56,654 nt of DNA from Candidatus Pacearchaeota archaeon. Its GTDB lineage: Archaea > Nanobdellota > Nanobdellia > Pacearchaeales > GW2011-AR1. The position numbers and the translations under genes were made by a program. Position 1 is the stretch's first letter, and each line of letters begins with the position of its first letter. Positions 1 through 7,270 of the stretch are shown piece by piece. Below the pieces are notes generated by a model that made no database searches, was not told the origin of the DNA, and saw only the letters and a program-made list of their open reading frames with translations. The stretch is taken from positions 1 through 56,654 of the forward strand of contig JAGVWZ010000010.1 in NCBI GenBank assembly GCA_018304045.1, written 5' to 3'.

Positions 1-322
1 ATTTTGTTAAGTTTCCTATTGTTCTTCCTTGAGTTCCTATGATTCTTCCTTTTACTCTTTCTAGATCATGTCTTTTTGTAATGTCTTTTATATTTACTAT
101 GTGCAGAAGTTTAGTTTCATCTGTTAATAAAAGAGCTTTTTCAGCTGAAAAACCTAGGTCAATTGCTTTAAAAATTTCCAGGGTAAGATATTCATTTTCA
201 GGACTTCCATTAATAACAAACCAATTGCCTTGATTTTTTATTTTCATTTTCAATTGTTTTTCTAGTTTTAATTTATTTTTTAAAACTTTTGCTATGTCTT
301 CAATATAAATTTCTTGTGTCAT
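1..322 (-). CDS. KH-domain RNA-binding protein, Pno1/Dim2-like (3' end beyond window)
   Basis: The minus-strand frame opens at ATG 322-320 and is still open at base 1, giving 107 residues of an N-terminal fragment. Near its end it reads RVKGRIIGTQGRTIGNL, the GxxG-loop signature (IIGxxGRT) of the KH domain in archaeal Dim2/Pno1 proteins, which bind pre-rRNA during small-subunit maturation. The sequence before it fits the first, degenerate KH unit of that family. A TTATAAA-like box lies about 25 bases upstream. In many archaea this gene follows eIF1A and a RIO kinase; here eIF1A and a TFS-like gene precede it and no RIO kinase is seen. The C-terminus is not visible. Confidence 0.8.
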   Translation of the reverse strand, partial: MTQEIYIEDIAKVLKNKLKLEKQLKMKIKNQGNWFVINGSPENEYLTLEIFKAIDLGFSAEKALLLTDETKLLHIVNIKDITKRHDLERVKGRIIGTQGRTIGNLTK

Positions 323-381
323 GTTTTAATTATATAATAATGTTTAGTTATAAAATTTGTTATTCCTAAGTTTTTCTAGTT

Positions 382-508
382 TTGTTAATGTCAGAAATCT
401 TTTATGGATTTCTGAGCACTATTGAGAATTAAAAATTCTCAAAGCTTTAGTGTGTGGTGGCACATTGTTTTTTTGATTGTAAATATTATTTGAAGCTCTC
501 ATGCTCGC
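382..508. mobile_element. Short hairpin element, copy 1 (PATE-like remnant or structured RNA)
   Basis: This intergenic block shares its start (TTGTTAATGT.AGAAAT), a 33-nt identical core (445-477, beginning CTTTAGTGTGTGGTGGCAC and ending in a T7 run) and its end (GCTCTCA.GCTCGC) with a second block at 33408-33598. It contains the hairpins AGAAATC/GATTTCT (about 392-412) and TTGAGAATT/AATTCTCAA (about 423-443). A stem next to a TTTAG loop is typical of IS200/IS605-type right ends, so a non-autonomous derivative is one reading; a structured RNA is the other. No ORF of note lies inside. Confidence 0.5.
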
Positions 509-572
509 TTCTTTGTATTTGTTAAGTTAGATTAAGTATTAAGCTTTTTATCTTATAATCAATTGATTATAT

Positions 573-887
573 CTACATATTGTAGGAACCATCTGCCTGC
601 CTTTCAACATAATTGCATTTTAAGCATTTGAATAAATAGATTCCTGCTTCATCACTCACACTTACACCAACATCCTCTATCAGACATTCATTATGGCCAC
701 ATTTTTTGCAAATGTGTGGAAATCCTATTGTTATTTTTTCTTCAATAAGAATTTCATGACTTTTATGTTGTTTTTGTTTCGGAGTTTCTGTTGAATGTAA
801 ATTAAATTCAATTATTTCATGACCGCAGCTACAATTGCCGGTTTTTAGGATTATTTTTTTACAGTTTGGACAAAAATGTAGTGTCAT
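573..887 (-). CDS. TFS/RPB9-like zinc-ribbon protein (transcript cleavage factor S homologue)
   Basis: The 104-residue protein has an N-terminal zinc site (C6, C9, C19, C21) and a C-terminal zinc ribbon (C60, C63, C88, C91). The 24-residue spacing between C63 and C88 equals that of archaeal TFS, and the acidic pair D79-E80 falls exactly where TFS and TFIIS carry the catalytic DE that enters the RNA polymerase funnel and stimulates transcript cleavage. The N-terminal ribbon matches the RPB9-like half. This supports a role in rescuing backtracked RNA polymerase, although the hairpin sequence around DE is divergent. A GTTATAAA box on the plus strand (TTTATAAC on the coding strand) sits 21 nt before the ATG, predicting a leaderless mRNA. 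Confidence 0.75.
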   Translation of the reverse strand: MTLHFCPNCKKIILKTGNCSCGHEIIEFNLHSTETPKQKQHKSHEILIEEKITIGFPHICKKCGHNECLIEDVGVSVSDEAGIYLFKCLKCNYVERQADGSYNM

Positions 888-908
888 ATTATTTTGGATA
901 ATTTTTAG

Positions 909-916
909 GTTATAAA
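909..916 (-). promoter_or_regulatory. TATA box of the TFS-like gene
   Basis: Reads TTTATAAC on the minus strand, with 21 nt between the box and the ATG at 887. Confidence 0.6.
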
Positions 917-1020
917 ACTTATCTATTGAATGTTTTATTTAATTGGTAATGTGATTGGATGGTGAGCTTGTTTTTCTGATTTTAGTATTTTCATAAACTT
1001 TTAATGTTAATAGTCTTTTT

Positions 1021-1040
1021 AACAATTACAAGTAATTGTT
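1021..1040. repeat. Perfect intergenic hairpin
   Basis: AACAATTAC and GTAATTGTT form a 9-bp perfect stem around an AA centre, in the 279-bp gap between eIF1A and the TFS-like gene. It is one of many such hairpins in this window. The rest of the gap shows no gene. Confidence 0.6.
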
Positions 1041-1166
1041 TTAATCTTGGGAAATTATAATGGCTCTATTTTGTGAGTCATCATTAGTTCAATGATTAAA
1101 TTATTAATAAGAACTTAAAACTCTCCTCGTTCTAGTGCTTTCTTGTGATTATTATTTCTAAAAGTC

Positions 1167-1535
1167 CTAGAACTCGTTTGTAGTTTCTTTTTTTATGAAA
1201 CCATTTCTTTTTAACCATTCTACTGCTGCAGGAGTGTATTTGTATATTATATCCCCTTTTTTATCTCCTTCAAATTCCCAAGGTTCTACAATAACAATGT
1301 CTCCAGGTCTTATCCAAAGTGCTCTTCTTAGAGAACCTGGAATTCTGCAGTTTCTTGTTTTTTCATCAAAACATTTGATTATCATTCTATTTGCTCCAAC
1401 TCTTTGTTCAACTATTCCTATGACTTCTTTGCCTCTTGGAATTCTTGCTCTTGTTACAACTTCTGGTGCTGTATTGAATTCCTTGGGCTTGTTCTTTTTT
1501 GCATGATTTTTGAATTTTTGCATATCTGGGCTCAT
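1167..1535 (-). CDS. eif1A: Translation initiation factor aIF1A (eIF-1A)
   Basis: An S1-like OB-fold protein that binds the small ribosomal subunit A site during initiation. The core is clear: ARIPRGKEVIGIVEQRVGANR, then CFDEKTRNCRIPGSLRR, then IRPGDIVIVEPWEFEGDKKGDI and a C-terminal VEWLKRNGFI, all hallmarks of the archaeal family. Length is normal from the chosen start. The frame is open back to 1586, but those extra residues are not conserved in the family. ATG 1535 or ATG 1523 are both possible starts: a TTTATATC motif at 1539-1546 is too close to serve either, while a TTTAAAAG motif at 1576-1583 would give a leader of about 20-30 nt. Product very sure, exact start uncertain. Confidence 0.93.
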   Translation of the reverse strand: MSPDMQKFKNHAKKNKPKEFNTAPEVVTRARIPRGKEVIGIVEQRVGANRMIIKCFDEKTRNCRIPGSLRRALWIRPGDIVIVEPWEFEGDKKGDIIYKYTPAAVEWLKRNGFIKKETTNEF

Positions 1536-1615
1536 TTTGATATAAAGTAAGTTGTTAACCCTCAACAAAAATCCACTTTTAAACAATGGTTAGATTGTTG
1601 GATTTTTCTTGGGTC

Positions 1616-1638
1616 TCACAAAACCTTAGGTTTTGTGA
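1616..1638. repeat. Perfect intergenic hairpin upstream of eIF1A
   Basis: TCACAAAACC and GGTTTTGTGA form a 10-bp perfect stem with a TTA loop, between the eIF1A gene and the 96-residue orphan. It could act as a terminator or processing structure for the orphan gene; function unknown. Confidence 0.65.
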
Positions 1639-1707
1639 TTTTAGTTAGTATCAATATTAGATTATATGAATAGTGGTTTAAAAGGGTTTTGTATAGAATA
1701 AAATGGT

Positions 1708-1998
1708 TTATGCAGCAATAGGCTGATGTCCAAATTGTTGAATTAGCTTATTCATTTCAGCTAATTCTTCTAAAGAAGCATTTATTTTTCTTTTAACACG
1801 TTCACTTGTTTCTGATGGAGGATTTTGATGTTTATAATAATCTGCTTTTAATCTATAGTAGTTTCCTGTTACATATGCATTCATAATCTCTCCATTTGAC
1901 CATTGGTTATATATTGCACCTAACTCTTCTTTTACAGATTTTCTATGTCTTTCTAACCATGCAGATAATTCTTGATCAAGAGTATTGCTATTTGACAT
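1708..1998 (-). CDS. Hypothetical 96-residue helical protein
   Basis: I do not recognise this protein. It is hydrophilic and mostly helical by composition, without Cys motifs, signal peptide or membrane segment. The middle has a Tyr-rich stretch (GNYYRLKADYYKHQ) and the end a regular amphipathic helix. The start is well supported: on the minus strand a TTTATATT box lies exactly 21 nt before the ATG, the standard spacing in this window. It stands alone, divergent from the YkgJ-like gene at 2125. Confidence 0.65.
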   Translation of the reverse strand: MSNSNTLDQELSAWLERHRKSVKEELGAIYNQWSNGEIMNAYVTGNYYRLKADYYKHQNPPSETSERVKRKINASLEELAEMNKLIQQFGHQPIAA

Positions 1999-2095
1999 AA
2001 CTAGATTATATGTTCATATAATATAAAGATTTGTGAGATAGGAATATATTAATACTGATAATTTTGATTAATGTTTTTGCAAATTTTTAACAATC

Positions 2096-2103
2096 TTTAT
2101 ATA
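2096..2103 (+). promoter_or_regulatory. TATA box fixing the start of the YkgJ-like gene
   Basis: TTTATATA followed by 21 nt and ATG at 2125. This selects the internal Met over the longer frame opening at 2071, because the box would lie inside the longer ORF. Confidence 0.7.
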
Positions 2104-2124
2104 CTTTTTAATCTTATTGCTAAA

Positions 2125-2505
2125 ATGGAAATATTTTTTATTGTTATTGACATTATAATTATTTTAATTTTTGTTTATATATTTTATTTTAGGGAATTTA
2201 TTTTAGCAAAAAGAGAATTTAAATGTTTAAGATGTGGAAATTGTTGTAAGTTGAGGGTTAGATTAAATAAACAAGACATAAAAAGAATAGAAAATGCAGG
2301 GTATGGAGATTTTTTGGATAAAGAGGGCAAAAACTTAAAGAGAATAAATGGTTATTGCAAATTTTTAATTCTTGATAATGGAATTACTTCTTGTAGGATA
2401 CAGGATTTAAAACCTGAAATTTGTAATGGATTTCCTAGAGGTAAAGGGCTTTTTGGTAAAAAAGTAGATATTAGATGTAAAGCCTGTGCTAATAAGTTGT
2501 ATTGA
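2125..2505 (+). CDS. YkgJ-family cysteine-cluster protein with N-terminal membrane anchor
   Basis: An N-terminal hydrophobic helix (about residues 4-28) is followed by FKCLRCGNCCKLRV (C34, C37, C40, C41), the CxxCxxCC signature of the YkgJ/UPF0153 family. Two further Cys-containing segments follow (YCKFL, SCRIQDLKPEICNGFP) and a terminal CKAC. The family is thought to bind zinc or an iron-sulfur cluster; its reaction is not established. The membrane helix is unusual relative to the soluble family members I know. Start chosen at 2125 from the TATA spacing; the frame is open from 2071. Confidence 0.78.
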   Translation: MEIFFIVIDIIIILIFVYIFYFREFILAKREFKCLRCGNCCKLRVRLNKQDIKRIENAGYGDFLDKEGKNLKRINGYCKFLILDNGITSCRIQDLKPEICNGFPRGKGLFGKKVDIRCKACANKLY

Positions 2506-2539
2506 TTACATAAGAACCAAGTAAAACAAGTAGTATTAA

Positions 2540-2836
2540 TTACATTAATACTAGGGCTACAGGAATATTATCAATGGTGATTATTCCTTCAGGAGAGATT
2601 ATTTTTGCTTCTAGGGCAGCTTTAACTGATTCCTGGCCTATTATGTTAAAGGTTGCATCTTCTTTATTGAGCTCTATGAGAAGTTCAACTGTTTCTTTAA
2701 AATTCTTTTCTTCACCTTTGAAGAAACCTTCTTTTATGTCTATTTGCTTTATTCCTTCTGAGAAATATTTTCCAAGTAATTCTGTATCACATACAGCAAC
2801 TACTATTCTGTATGCTTCATGAATTTTTACTTGCAT
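2540..2836 (-). CDS. DUF424 family protein
   Basis: A 98-residue archaeal protein with the DUF424 pattern: MQVKIHEAYRIVVAVCDTELLGK at the start, a central acidic helix, then FNIIGQESVKAALEAKIISPEGI and a closing IDNIPVALVLM. The family is conserved in archaea, often near translation genes; its function is unknown. Here it lies in a minus-strand run with DUF5679 and aIF2-beta nearby. Start from family length. Confidence 0.82.
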   Translation of the reverse strand: MQVKIHEAYRIVVAVCDTELLGKYFSEGIKQIDIKEGFFKGEEKNFKETVELLIELNKEDATFNIIGQESVKAALEAKIISPEGIITIDNIPVALVLM

Positions 2837-2883
2837 TTTTTCTTCCTATATAATTTAAAAACACATAAAAAATAAAAAATAAA

Positions 2884-3072
2884 TTAATATGCTTTTTTAG
2901 CGCCTGCTTTTATTGCTTTTTCTGCATTGTCTTTTGACATCATAGCGCACATTGTTGTTCCACAATCAGGGCATTTTCCTTTTCCCATGTATCCGCCTCT
3001 TGCAGTCATAACAATTTCAGCATGTTTCATTTGTTTTGGTGCCTTACATTTCATACATCTTGCTTCTACCAT
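2884..3072 (-). CDS. DUF5679 zinc-ribbon protein
   Basis: A 62-residue protein with a single zinc ribbon: CMKCKAPKQM near the N-terminus and CPDCGTTMCAMM in the second half, with a basic helical end. This matches the DUF5679 family of tiny archaeal zinc proteins, of unknown function. An unusually good Shine-Dalgarno (AGAAGGAGGT) sits just before the ATG, whereas most first genes in this window look leaderless. An A/T box AATATAAA lies further upstream, so the mRNA probably has a short leader. Confidence 0.8.
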   Translation of the reverse strand: MVEARCMKCKAPKQMKHAEIVMTARGGYMGKGKCPDCGTTMCAMMSKDNAEKAIKAGAKKAY

Positions 3073-3125
3073 TTTTTTACCTCCTTCTAAGAGTTTATAT
3101 TTGTTTATGGAAGATTTGTTTTATA

Positions 3126-3179
3126 AAGATTTGCTTTTTGTATGCAAATCTTATGATCATTCAAATCTTACGATTTGAA
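3126..3179. repeat. Two tandem perfect hairpins
   Basis: AAGATTTGC/GCAAATCTT (3126-3152, 9 bp) is followed by TTCAAATC/GATTTGAA (3160-3179, 8 bp). Both stems use the same ATTTG core. They occupy the gap between the divergent DUF5679 and DUF3096-like genes. Confidence 0.65.
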
Positions 3180-3310
3180 GATATAAACCTTTAGTATAAT
3201 TAAAAAATGTAATTTTTACTTGGAAAAGTTTATATGGGGTATTTGATGAAGATTTTTTAGTTTTATTATTAAATATTCAAAAATAAAATTTATTCTATAT
3301 TACATAAAAG

Positions 3311-3318
3311 TATTTAAA
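3311..3318 (+). promoter_or_regulatory. TATA box of the DUF3096-like gene
   Basis: TATTTAAA with 21 nt to ATG 3340. It supports a gene too short for a usual ORF cut-off. Confidence 0.65.
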
Positions 3319-3339
3319 GATTAGAAGTTATACTAATTT

Positions 3340-3513
3340 ATGATAGCTGCGTTGATTATGGGTCTTATTGCAATAATTCTCGGAATATTGGTTCTTATAA
3401 AACCGAAATTACTTAATATTTCTGTTGCAGTTTGGCTTTTAATTTGGGGAGTTTTGCAAGTATTAAATGCCTTGAATATTGTAAGTATTTCTGGTTTTGC
3501 TATTGTTGGTTAG
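3340..3513 (+). CDS. DUF3096-like small membrane protein (57 residues)
   Basis: A short gene read directly from the sequence: MIAALIMGLIAIILGILVL, then KPKLLNISVAVWLLIWGVL and VLNALNIVSISGFAIVG. Two hydrophobic helices are joined by a KPKLLN turn, the arrangement of DUF3096 proteins, which are small two-helix inner-membrane proteins of unknown role. The TATA box at the standard 21-nt spacing supports expression and the start. It converges with the 347-residue orphan, whose stop is at 3538. Confidence 0.75.
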   Translation: MIAALIMGLIAIILGILVLIKPKLLNISVAVWLLIWGVLQVLNALNIVSISGFAIVG

Positions 3514-3537
3514 AGAGAATTTTATTAGTACGTTAAT

Positions 3538-4581
3538 TTATATTGCATTTGGGGGAAGCATTCTATATCTTAATAATTCTGTATTAGTCATTCCTTGAAG
3601 TTTTGCTGATATTGATAATTGAGCATCCTTGACAGCATTTTCGTATATCTTTCTTGAATCTGGAAAGTCGTGCAGAAATTGAGGTATATGTATGTCTCCT
3701 TTGTAAGATAATATTTTCCAAGCTTTTTGTTTTATTGCTTCTGCTGTTGCTACAAGATTTGAATATCCCCCTAGAGTATAGCATCCTCCTGCTGGAATTT
3801 TATTAATTGTTTCTGGATGTAAATAATATTTTCCATCTTTTTGTATCCATTTGTATAAACCCTGCGCGCCCAATGGAGCTTTTAATCTTCCTTCTTGCAA
3901 AGAAAAATTATACATAAATTCTGGATTGAATTGTGGAAAGAATTTTAATAACCTTTCAAGAGAACCAAAACTTTGCCTTTTTCCTATTTGCATGAACTTT
4001 CTTATTTTAATTTTTGATTTGGTTAAGCAAGAATATTCACCAAAATCATCTTCTGGAAGGTGTTCGTCAACTACCTCTTCTGATAATACTTCTTCAACAA
4101 ACCCTATTAAACTTAGCCCATATATATCTGTTAGAATTTCTCCTACAACTATGCTGCCCCTATCAATATGTTCGATTTCTTTAACTTCTTCTGAAGCTAC
4201 GGTTTCTGTAACATATGATACTTCATAACTAGGACTTATCCATTCCCCTTTGTATTTTCTTCCTATTACAGATAGCCATGGGCTTCTTATTGGGATTCCG
4301 AATTTATCTTTTGTTAGCTTGTTTTTAATTTCAAAATCATCGGTTGTTTCTAAACTTAAAACATAGGATGCCAGTCCATGAAGTCCCTTATGAAGGTAAT
4401 CATCTTCATGTTTCAAATATCTTTTTTTTGATTTTTGAAATTCCCATGGTGCTTTTTCTGGTACTGAGGTAATTACTGTTGAATGTGTTTGATTCAATAA
4501 TTCAACAAATTCTTCTCTTGTTATTCCTGGATTACTCAATAATACTGCCGCTGAAATTAAATCCGTACATGGATATCCCAT
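3538..4581 (-). CDS. Hypothetical 347-residue protein
   Basis: I do not recognise this protein. It is soluble by composition, with no signal peptide, membrane helix or Cys motif. Visible landmarks are an N-terminal MGYPCTDLISAAVLL, a GKRQSFGSLERLLKFFPQFNPEF segment in the second half, and a Gly/Tyr-rich PAGGCYTLGGYSNLVATAEAI near residue 265-285. Two copies of a WxxI/V pattern (SPWLSVIGRKYKGEW, GLYKWIQKDGKYYLHP) suggest small beta sheets. A CTTTTTAA box lies 21 nt before the ATG, so the start is well supported. It is probably a lineage-restricted protein. Confidence 0.7.
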   Translation of the reverse strand: MGYPCTDLISAAVLLSNPGITREEFVELLNQTHSTVITSVPEKAPWEFQKSKKRYLKHEDDYLHKGLHGLASYVLSLETTDDFEIKNKLTKDKFGIPIRSPWLSVIGRKYKGEWISPSYEVSYVTETVASEEVKEIEHIDRGSIVVGEILTDIYGLSLIGFVEEVLSEEVVDEHLPEDDFGEYSCLTKSKIKIRKFMQIGKRQSFGSLERLLKFFPQFNPEFMYNFSLQEGRLKAPLGAQGLYKWIQKDGKYYLHPETINKIPAGGCYTLGGYSNLVATAEAIKQKAWKILSYKGDIHIPQFLHDFPDSRKIYENAVKDAQLSISAKLQGMTNTELLRYRMLPPNAI

Positions 4582-4634
4582 ATAATTATTTTTATTAACT
4601 GCTTAAAAAGAATTCCTGTTGTTTAATATACTAA

Positions 4635-5048
4635 TTATATTTTTGATCTAACAGAATGCTTTGCTCCGCAGGCAAGGCAATGTATGAATAAAAAATCTTT
4701 ATCTTTTAGAAGTTCTGTATCTGGTTTTCCACATTGACTACAGATTACAAATTCTTTTATGTAGTCTGTAATTTTATCATTTATTTGCTGTGAATTAATT
4801 GTTCTTTGAAGTATTAGGATGTTATTTTTTACTGTTCCTGAGGTAGCAAGTTCTTTTAATAGGTATTTCACAAAATGTTCTTGTGGTCTTCTTAAATAGG
4901 AAATTATTTGTGGGATGTTAGTAAGAACAGTTTTTGTTCCTTCTAAATGTCCTTCTATTTTTGGAGTTTCAAATCTTTCTCCATTATGTTCAATGGTTTT
5001 TATGCTTTTGAAAGCTTCATTTAGGAGTTGTTCGTATTCATCTGTCAT
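4635..5048 (-). CDS. eif2b: Translation initiation factor aIF2 subunit beta
   Basis: A subunit of heterotrimeric aIF2, which brings initiator Met-tRNA to the ribosome. The 137-residue protein has the helical N-terminal segment that docks on aIF2-gamma (YEQLLNEAF), the central alpha/beta domain with NIPQIISYLRRPQEHFVKYLLKELATSGT, and the C-terminal zinc ribbon (C103, C106, C124, C127). Length is normal for archaea. A TTTTTAAA box at the 21-nt spacing supports the ATG. It lies just downstream of the frameshifted nuclease-like gene but has its own promoter. Confidence 0.95.
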   Translation of the reverse strand: MTDEYEQLLNEAFKSIKTIEHNGERFETPKIEGHLEGTKTVLTNIPQIISYLRRPQEHFVKYLLKELATSGTVKNNILILQRTINSQQINDKITDYIKEFVICSQCGKPDTELLKDKDFLFIHCLACGAKHSVRSKI

Positions 5049-5069
5049 ATAGAATTAGAGAATATGGGC

Positions 5070-5077
5070 TTTAAAAA
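5070..5077 (-). promoter_or_regulatory. TATA box of the aIF2-beta gene
   Basis: TTTTTAAA on the minus strand, 21 nt before the ATG at 5048. Confidence 0.65.
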
Positions 5078-5082
5078 TTATA

Positions 5083-5636
5083 CTAATGGGTTGAATTAAT
5101 GTCAAATATATATTGAGGAACTCCTTGAGTTAAATGAACAAGACCTTTTTCAACCTCATAGGTGGTTTTAATTTTTGGAAGATCTTTTTCTTTAGGATAT
5201 CTTAATATATGATCCCATTCTGTTAATGGGGTTTTACCCTTTGTTCTGTGGGAGGAAATTCATATATCCAGTTCCAATTGACCACATAAAGCTGTCTGAA
5301 AATAACAAATTTTTCTATTGTTTTTGGATCAAAGGTATGTATTCTTTGAAAGGGCCTGTCTATTTCATATAGTCCTAGTGCCCAAAATCCCTGGCCTGAC
5401 CAAATTTCTGCAAATTCTAATTGATGTTCTAGAACTGTCCAACATCTTGGATAATGGCCTTGATTTCCCTTTGGATTTATAAGGGAGAATTTTACTTCTG
5501 CAAATTTTCCACATCCTAGAATATCTGGGCCATTTCCTTCATTTGTTTCCATTGCAAGAACTTTTGCAGCCCAGATTTCATTTGTTCTAGAAACAGGATT
5601 ATTATATGTTCTTGCATGATTTGCTTTTGAAGTCAT
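5083..5636 (-). pseudogene. PD-(D/E)XK-like protein with a one-base frameshift
   Basis: The frame from ATG 5636 runs 137 residues to a stop at 5223-5225. The -1 frame then continues without a break as KTPLTEWDHILRYPKEK... to a stop at 5083, just ahead of the aIF2-beta promoter. The total, 554 nt, is one short of a multiple of three, so one lost base restores a 184-residue protein. The break lies in CAAAGGGTAAAACCCC, a run of homopolymers. Residues near 37-50 read GPDILGCGKFAEVKF, a PD...EVK motif typical of restriction-like nucleases, followed by a Trp-rich region. An ATTAAAAA box 21 nt upstream supports the start. Family not identified; nuclease activity is inference. Confidence 0.6.
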
Positions 5637-5707
5637 AAAAACAATTAAGCTAGGTGTTTTTTAATCATTTATATGATTAGAAGTATCTATCCTTTTAATC
5701 ACACTAA

Positions 5708-5717
5708 TTTTTAAAAA
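5708..5717 (+). promoter_or_regulatory. TATA box of the 144-residue orphan
   Basis: TTTTTAAAAA with 21 nt to ATG 5739. Confidence 0.65.
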
Positions 5718-5738
5718 CAATTTAGAGTAATAATAAAC

Positions 5739-6173
5739 ATGACAAGAGGAAGACAATTGCCTGCATTAAGTTTATGGCTTCTTGAAAATTGTCCTGAAGT
5801 TGTAAGAAAATTAGAAAGAAGTGGTCTTTTAGTTTTAGTTGGAGATAGTAAAAAACTTGATTTGCCTGATATAAAATTAATTGTTCCTGATGGTATTGAG
5901 GTATTTGATGTTCTTTGGGACTATAGAAGTAAGGCACAATTCTTTTTTTGTGCAAGAGCTGGTGATAAAATGAATCCTGGATATTTATCTTTGGTAGAAA
6001 CTCGGCAAGGGATTCTAGATTATGCAAGAAATACTGCTAAATTGCTTTACTATCCTTGGTTTAATAGAGATGATAGTTCTTTTATTTTTGATAGATTAGT
6101 TAATGGAAAAAGAAATGCTCCTATTTATGCAAAAACTCCTAGAACTGAAAGACATCCTTTATTAGGAAATTAA
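5739..6173 (+). CDS. Hypothetical 144-residue protein
   Basis: Not recognised. A soluble alpha/beta protein: N-terminal ALSLWLLENCPEVVRKLERSG helix, two beta-like stretches (LLVLVGDSKK, IKLIVPDGIEVFDVLWDY), an FFFCARAGDKMNPGYL segment and a basic, Arg-rich C-terminus (KTPRTERHPLLGN). No membrane segment. It is a solitary plus-strand gene with the canonical promoter and runs tail to tail into the minus-strand gene ending at 6176. Confidence 0.65.
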   Translation: MTRGRQLPALSLWLLENCPEVVRKLERSGLLVLVGDSKKLDLPDIKLIVPDGIEVFDVLWDYRSKAQFFFCARAGDKMNPGYLSLVETRQGILDYARNTAKLLYYPWFNRDDSSFIFDRLVNGKRNAPIYAKTPRTERHPLLGN

Positions 6174-6175
6174 AA

Positions 6176-6454
6176 TTATCCTAAATTTACTATGCTTTCT
6201 AATGGTACTTTAAAAGTAGAGTTTGTTTGCGAATCATTAATATCTATGATTGCAGTATCTCCCATTATCTCCCTTATTCTAGTAATTCCTACTAAACCTA
6301 AATTTTCATCAACTTGATCTTCATGAATGGTAATATAATCTAAATCTAATTCTCCGTGGAGATTATAATGTTTTATTTCAACAGACCTTTCTGTTGAAAA
6401 CATTCCAGGGTTACAATTACTATATCTATATGCAAATTGAAATCCTTTTAACAT
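6176..6454 (-). CDS. Hypothetical 92-residue protein downstream of the RPA-like gene
   Basis: Not recognised. Mostly beta by composition (SVEIKHYNLHGELDLDYITIHEDQ, TAIIDINDSQTNSTFKVPLESIV), with no Cys motif or membrane segment. Its ATG is 11 nt after the stop of the RPA-like gene and it has no promoter of its own, so the two are probably one transcript; that is the only clue to function. Confidence 0.6.
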   Translation of the reverse strand: MLKGFQFAYRYSNCNPGMFSTERSVEIKHYNLHGELDLDYITIHEDQVDENLGLVGITRIREIMGDTAIIDINDSQTNSTFKVPLESIVNLG

Positions 6455-6465
6455 TGCTTATCCTT

Positions 6466-7104
6466 TTATCCTAGGTATCTTACTCTTCCTGGTCTCGGTT
6501 CATAGATTATTCCTTCATCAAGAAGTTTTTGAATTTCTTGAGAGATTATTTGAGGCTCTGCTGTTTTTAGACTTAGTATTATTTCTTCTTTATCAATGCC
6601 TTCTTTTTCTTCTGCTGTTTTTATTAGGTGAATAACTTCATCCCTTAGAACTTTTATTTCTTGTTTTTTAGGCTGAGATTGTTGAAAGGATTGGAATGAT
6701 TTTTCTATTTCTAGTTTTCTTATTAAAAGATATTTAGTGTCCATTTTTCTTATTATTTCTGGAAGAATATATAATTCGTTATTAAATGATTTTAAAAATC
6801 CTATTATGACTATTGTATCGCCTTGGGATAGATTATCAAATTTATGAAAATCTTCTCCAAAAACTCTTGCTCTTATTTGTCCGCTTCCATCATCAACTGT
6901 AATTGATGCAAATCTTCTTTCTCCATCACTTACATATTTATCAATAACATTTGCAATAAGATTGATTCTTATTAATTGTTTATTTCCTAGTTCTAAAAAT
7001 TTGAATCTTTGATTACCCTCTACTGTTTCAAAAATCTGATTTCCTCTTTGCAGGTCTACGATTCTTTGTTTATGGGCTGTTTCTCTTTTTTTTACTTCTG
7101 GCAT
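6466..7104 (-). CDS. RPA-like single-stranded DNA-binding protein (OB fold plus winged helix)
   Basis: The 212-residue protein has an OB fold at about 45-125 (RINLIANVIDKYV..., RFASITVDDGSGQIRARVFGE, LSQGDTIVIIGFLKSFNNELYILPEII) and a C-terminal winged-helix-like region at about 145-212. This is the RPA32-type layout: the OB fold binds single-stranded DNA and the winged helix recruits partners. It would act at replication forks and in repair; MCM and ligase lie nearby but not in the same operon. No zinc motif. Product class sure, exact RPA subtype not. Confidence 0.85.
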   Translation of the reverse strand: MPEVKKRETAHKQRIVDLQRGNQIFETVEGNQRFKFLELGNKQLIRINLIANVIDKYVSDGERRFASITVDDGSGQIRARVFGEDFHKFDNLSQGDTIVIIGFLKSFNNELYILPEIIRKMDTKYLLIRKLEIEKSFQSFQQSQPKKQEIKVLRDEVIHLIKTAEEKEGIDKEEIILSLKTAEPQIISQEIQKLLDEGIIYEPRPGRVRYLG

Positions 7105-7241
7105 TTTATTATATTTCCTGTTTAAAATGTCTGATTAGAAAAATTCATTTTTCTTTATCTGGCATTTTTATAGGAAACTAAATTTCTTTAAAAAGATTTA
7201 GGTTATTTGAAATATGAAATATATTTTAAATTAGAATAATG

Positions 7242-7249
7242 TTTATATA
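7242..7249 (+). promoter_or_regulatory. TATA box of the 369-residue orphan
   Basis: TTTATATA with exactly 21 nt to ATG 7271. Confidence 0.7.
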
Positions 7250-7270
7250 GAAAGATTTGTAATAAATTTT

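Noticed and set aside
39-233. Plus-strand 64-residue frame at the left end
   Set aside because: It is the antisense of the KH-domain gene, which has a clear GxxG motif on the other strand.
1523-1546. TTTATATC as the eIF1A TATA box
   Set aside because: It lies only 3 or 15 nt before the candidate starts, against 21 nt for other genes, so a longer leader from 1576-1583 is more likely.
5223-5245. Programmed -1 frameshift site in the nuclease-like gene
   Set aside because: No X-XXY-YYZ heptamer in the needed frame and no obvious downstream pseudoknot; homopolymer indel is simpler.
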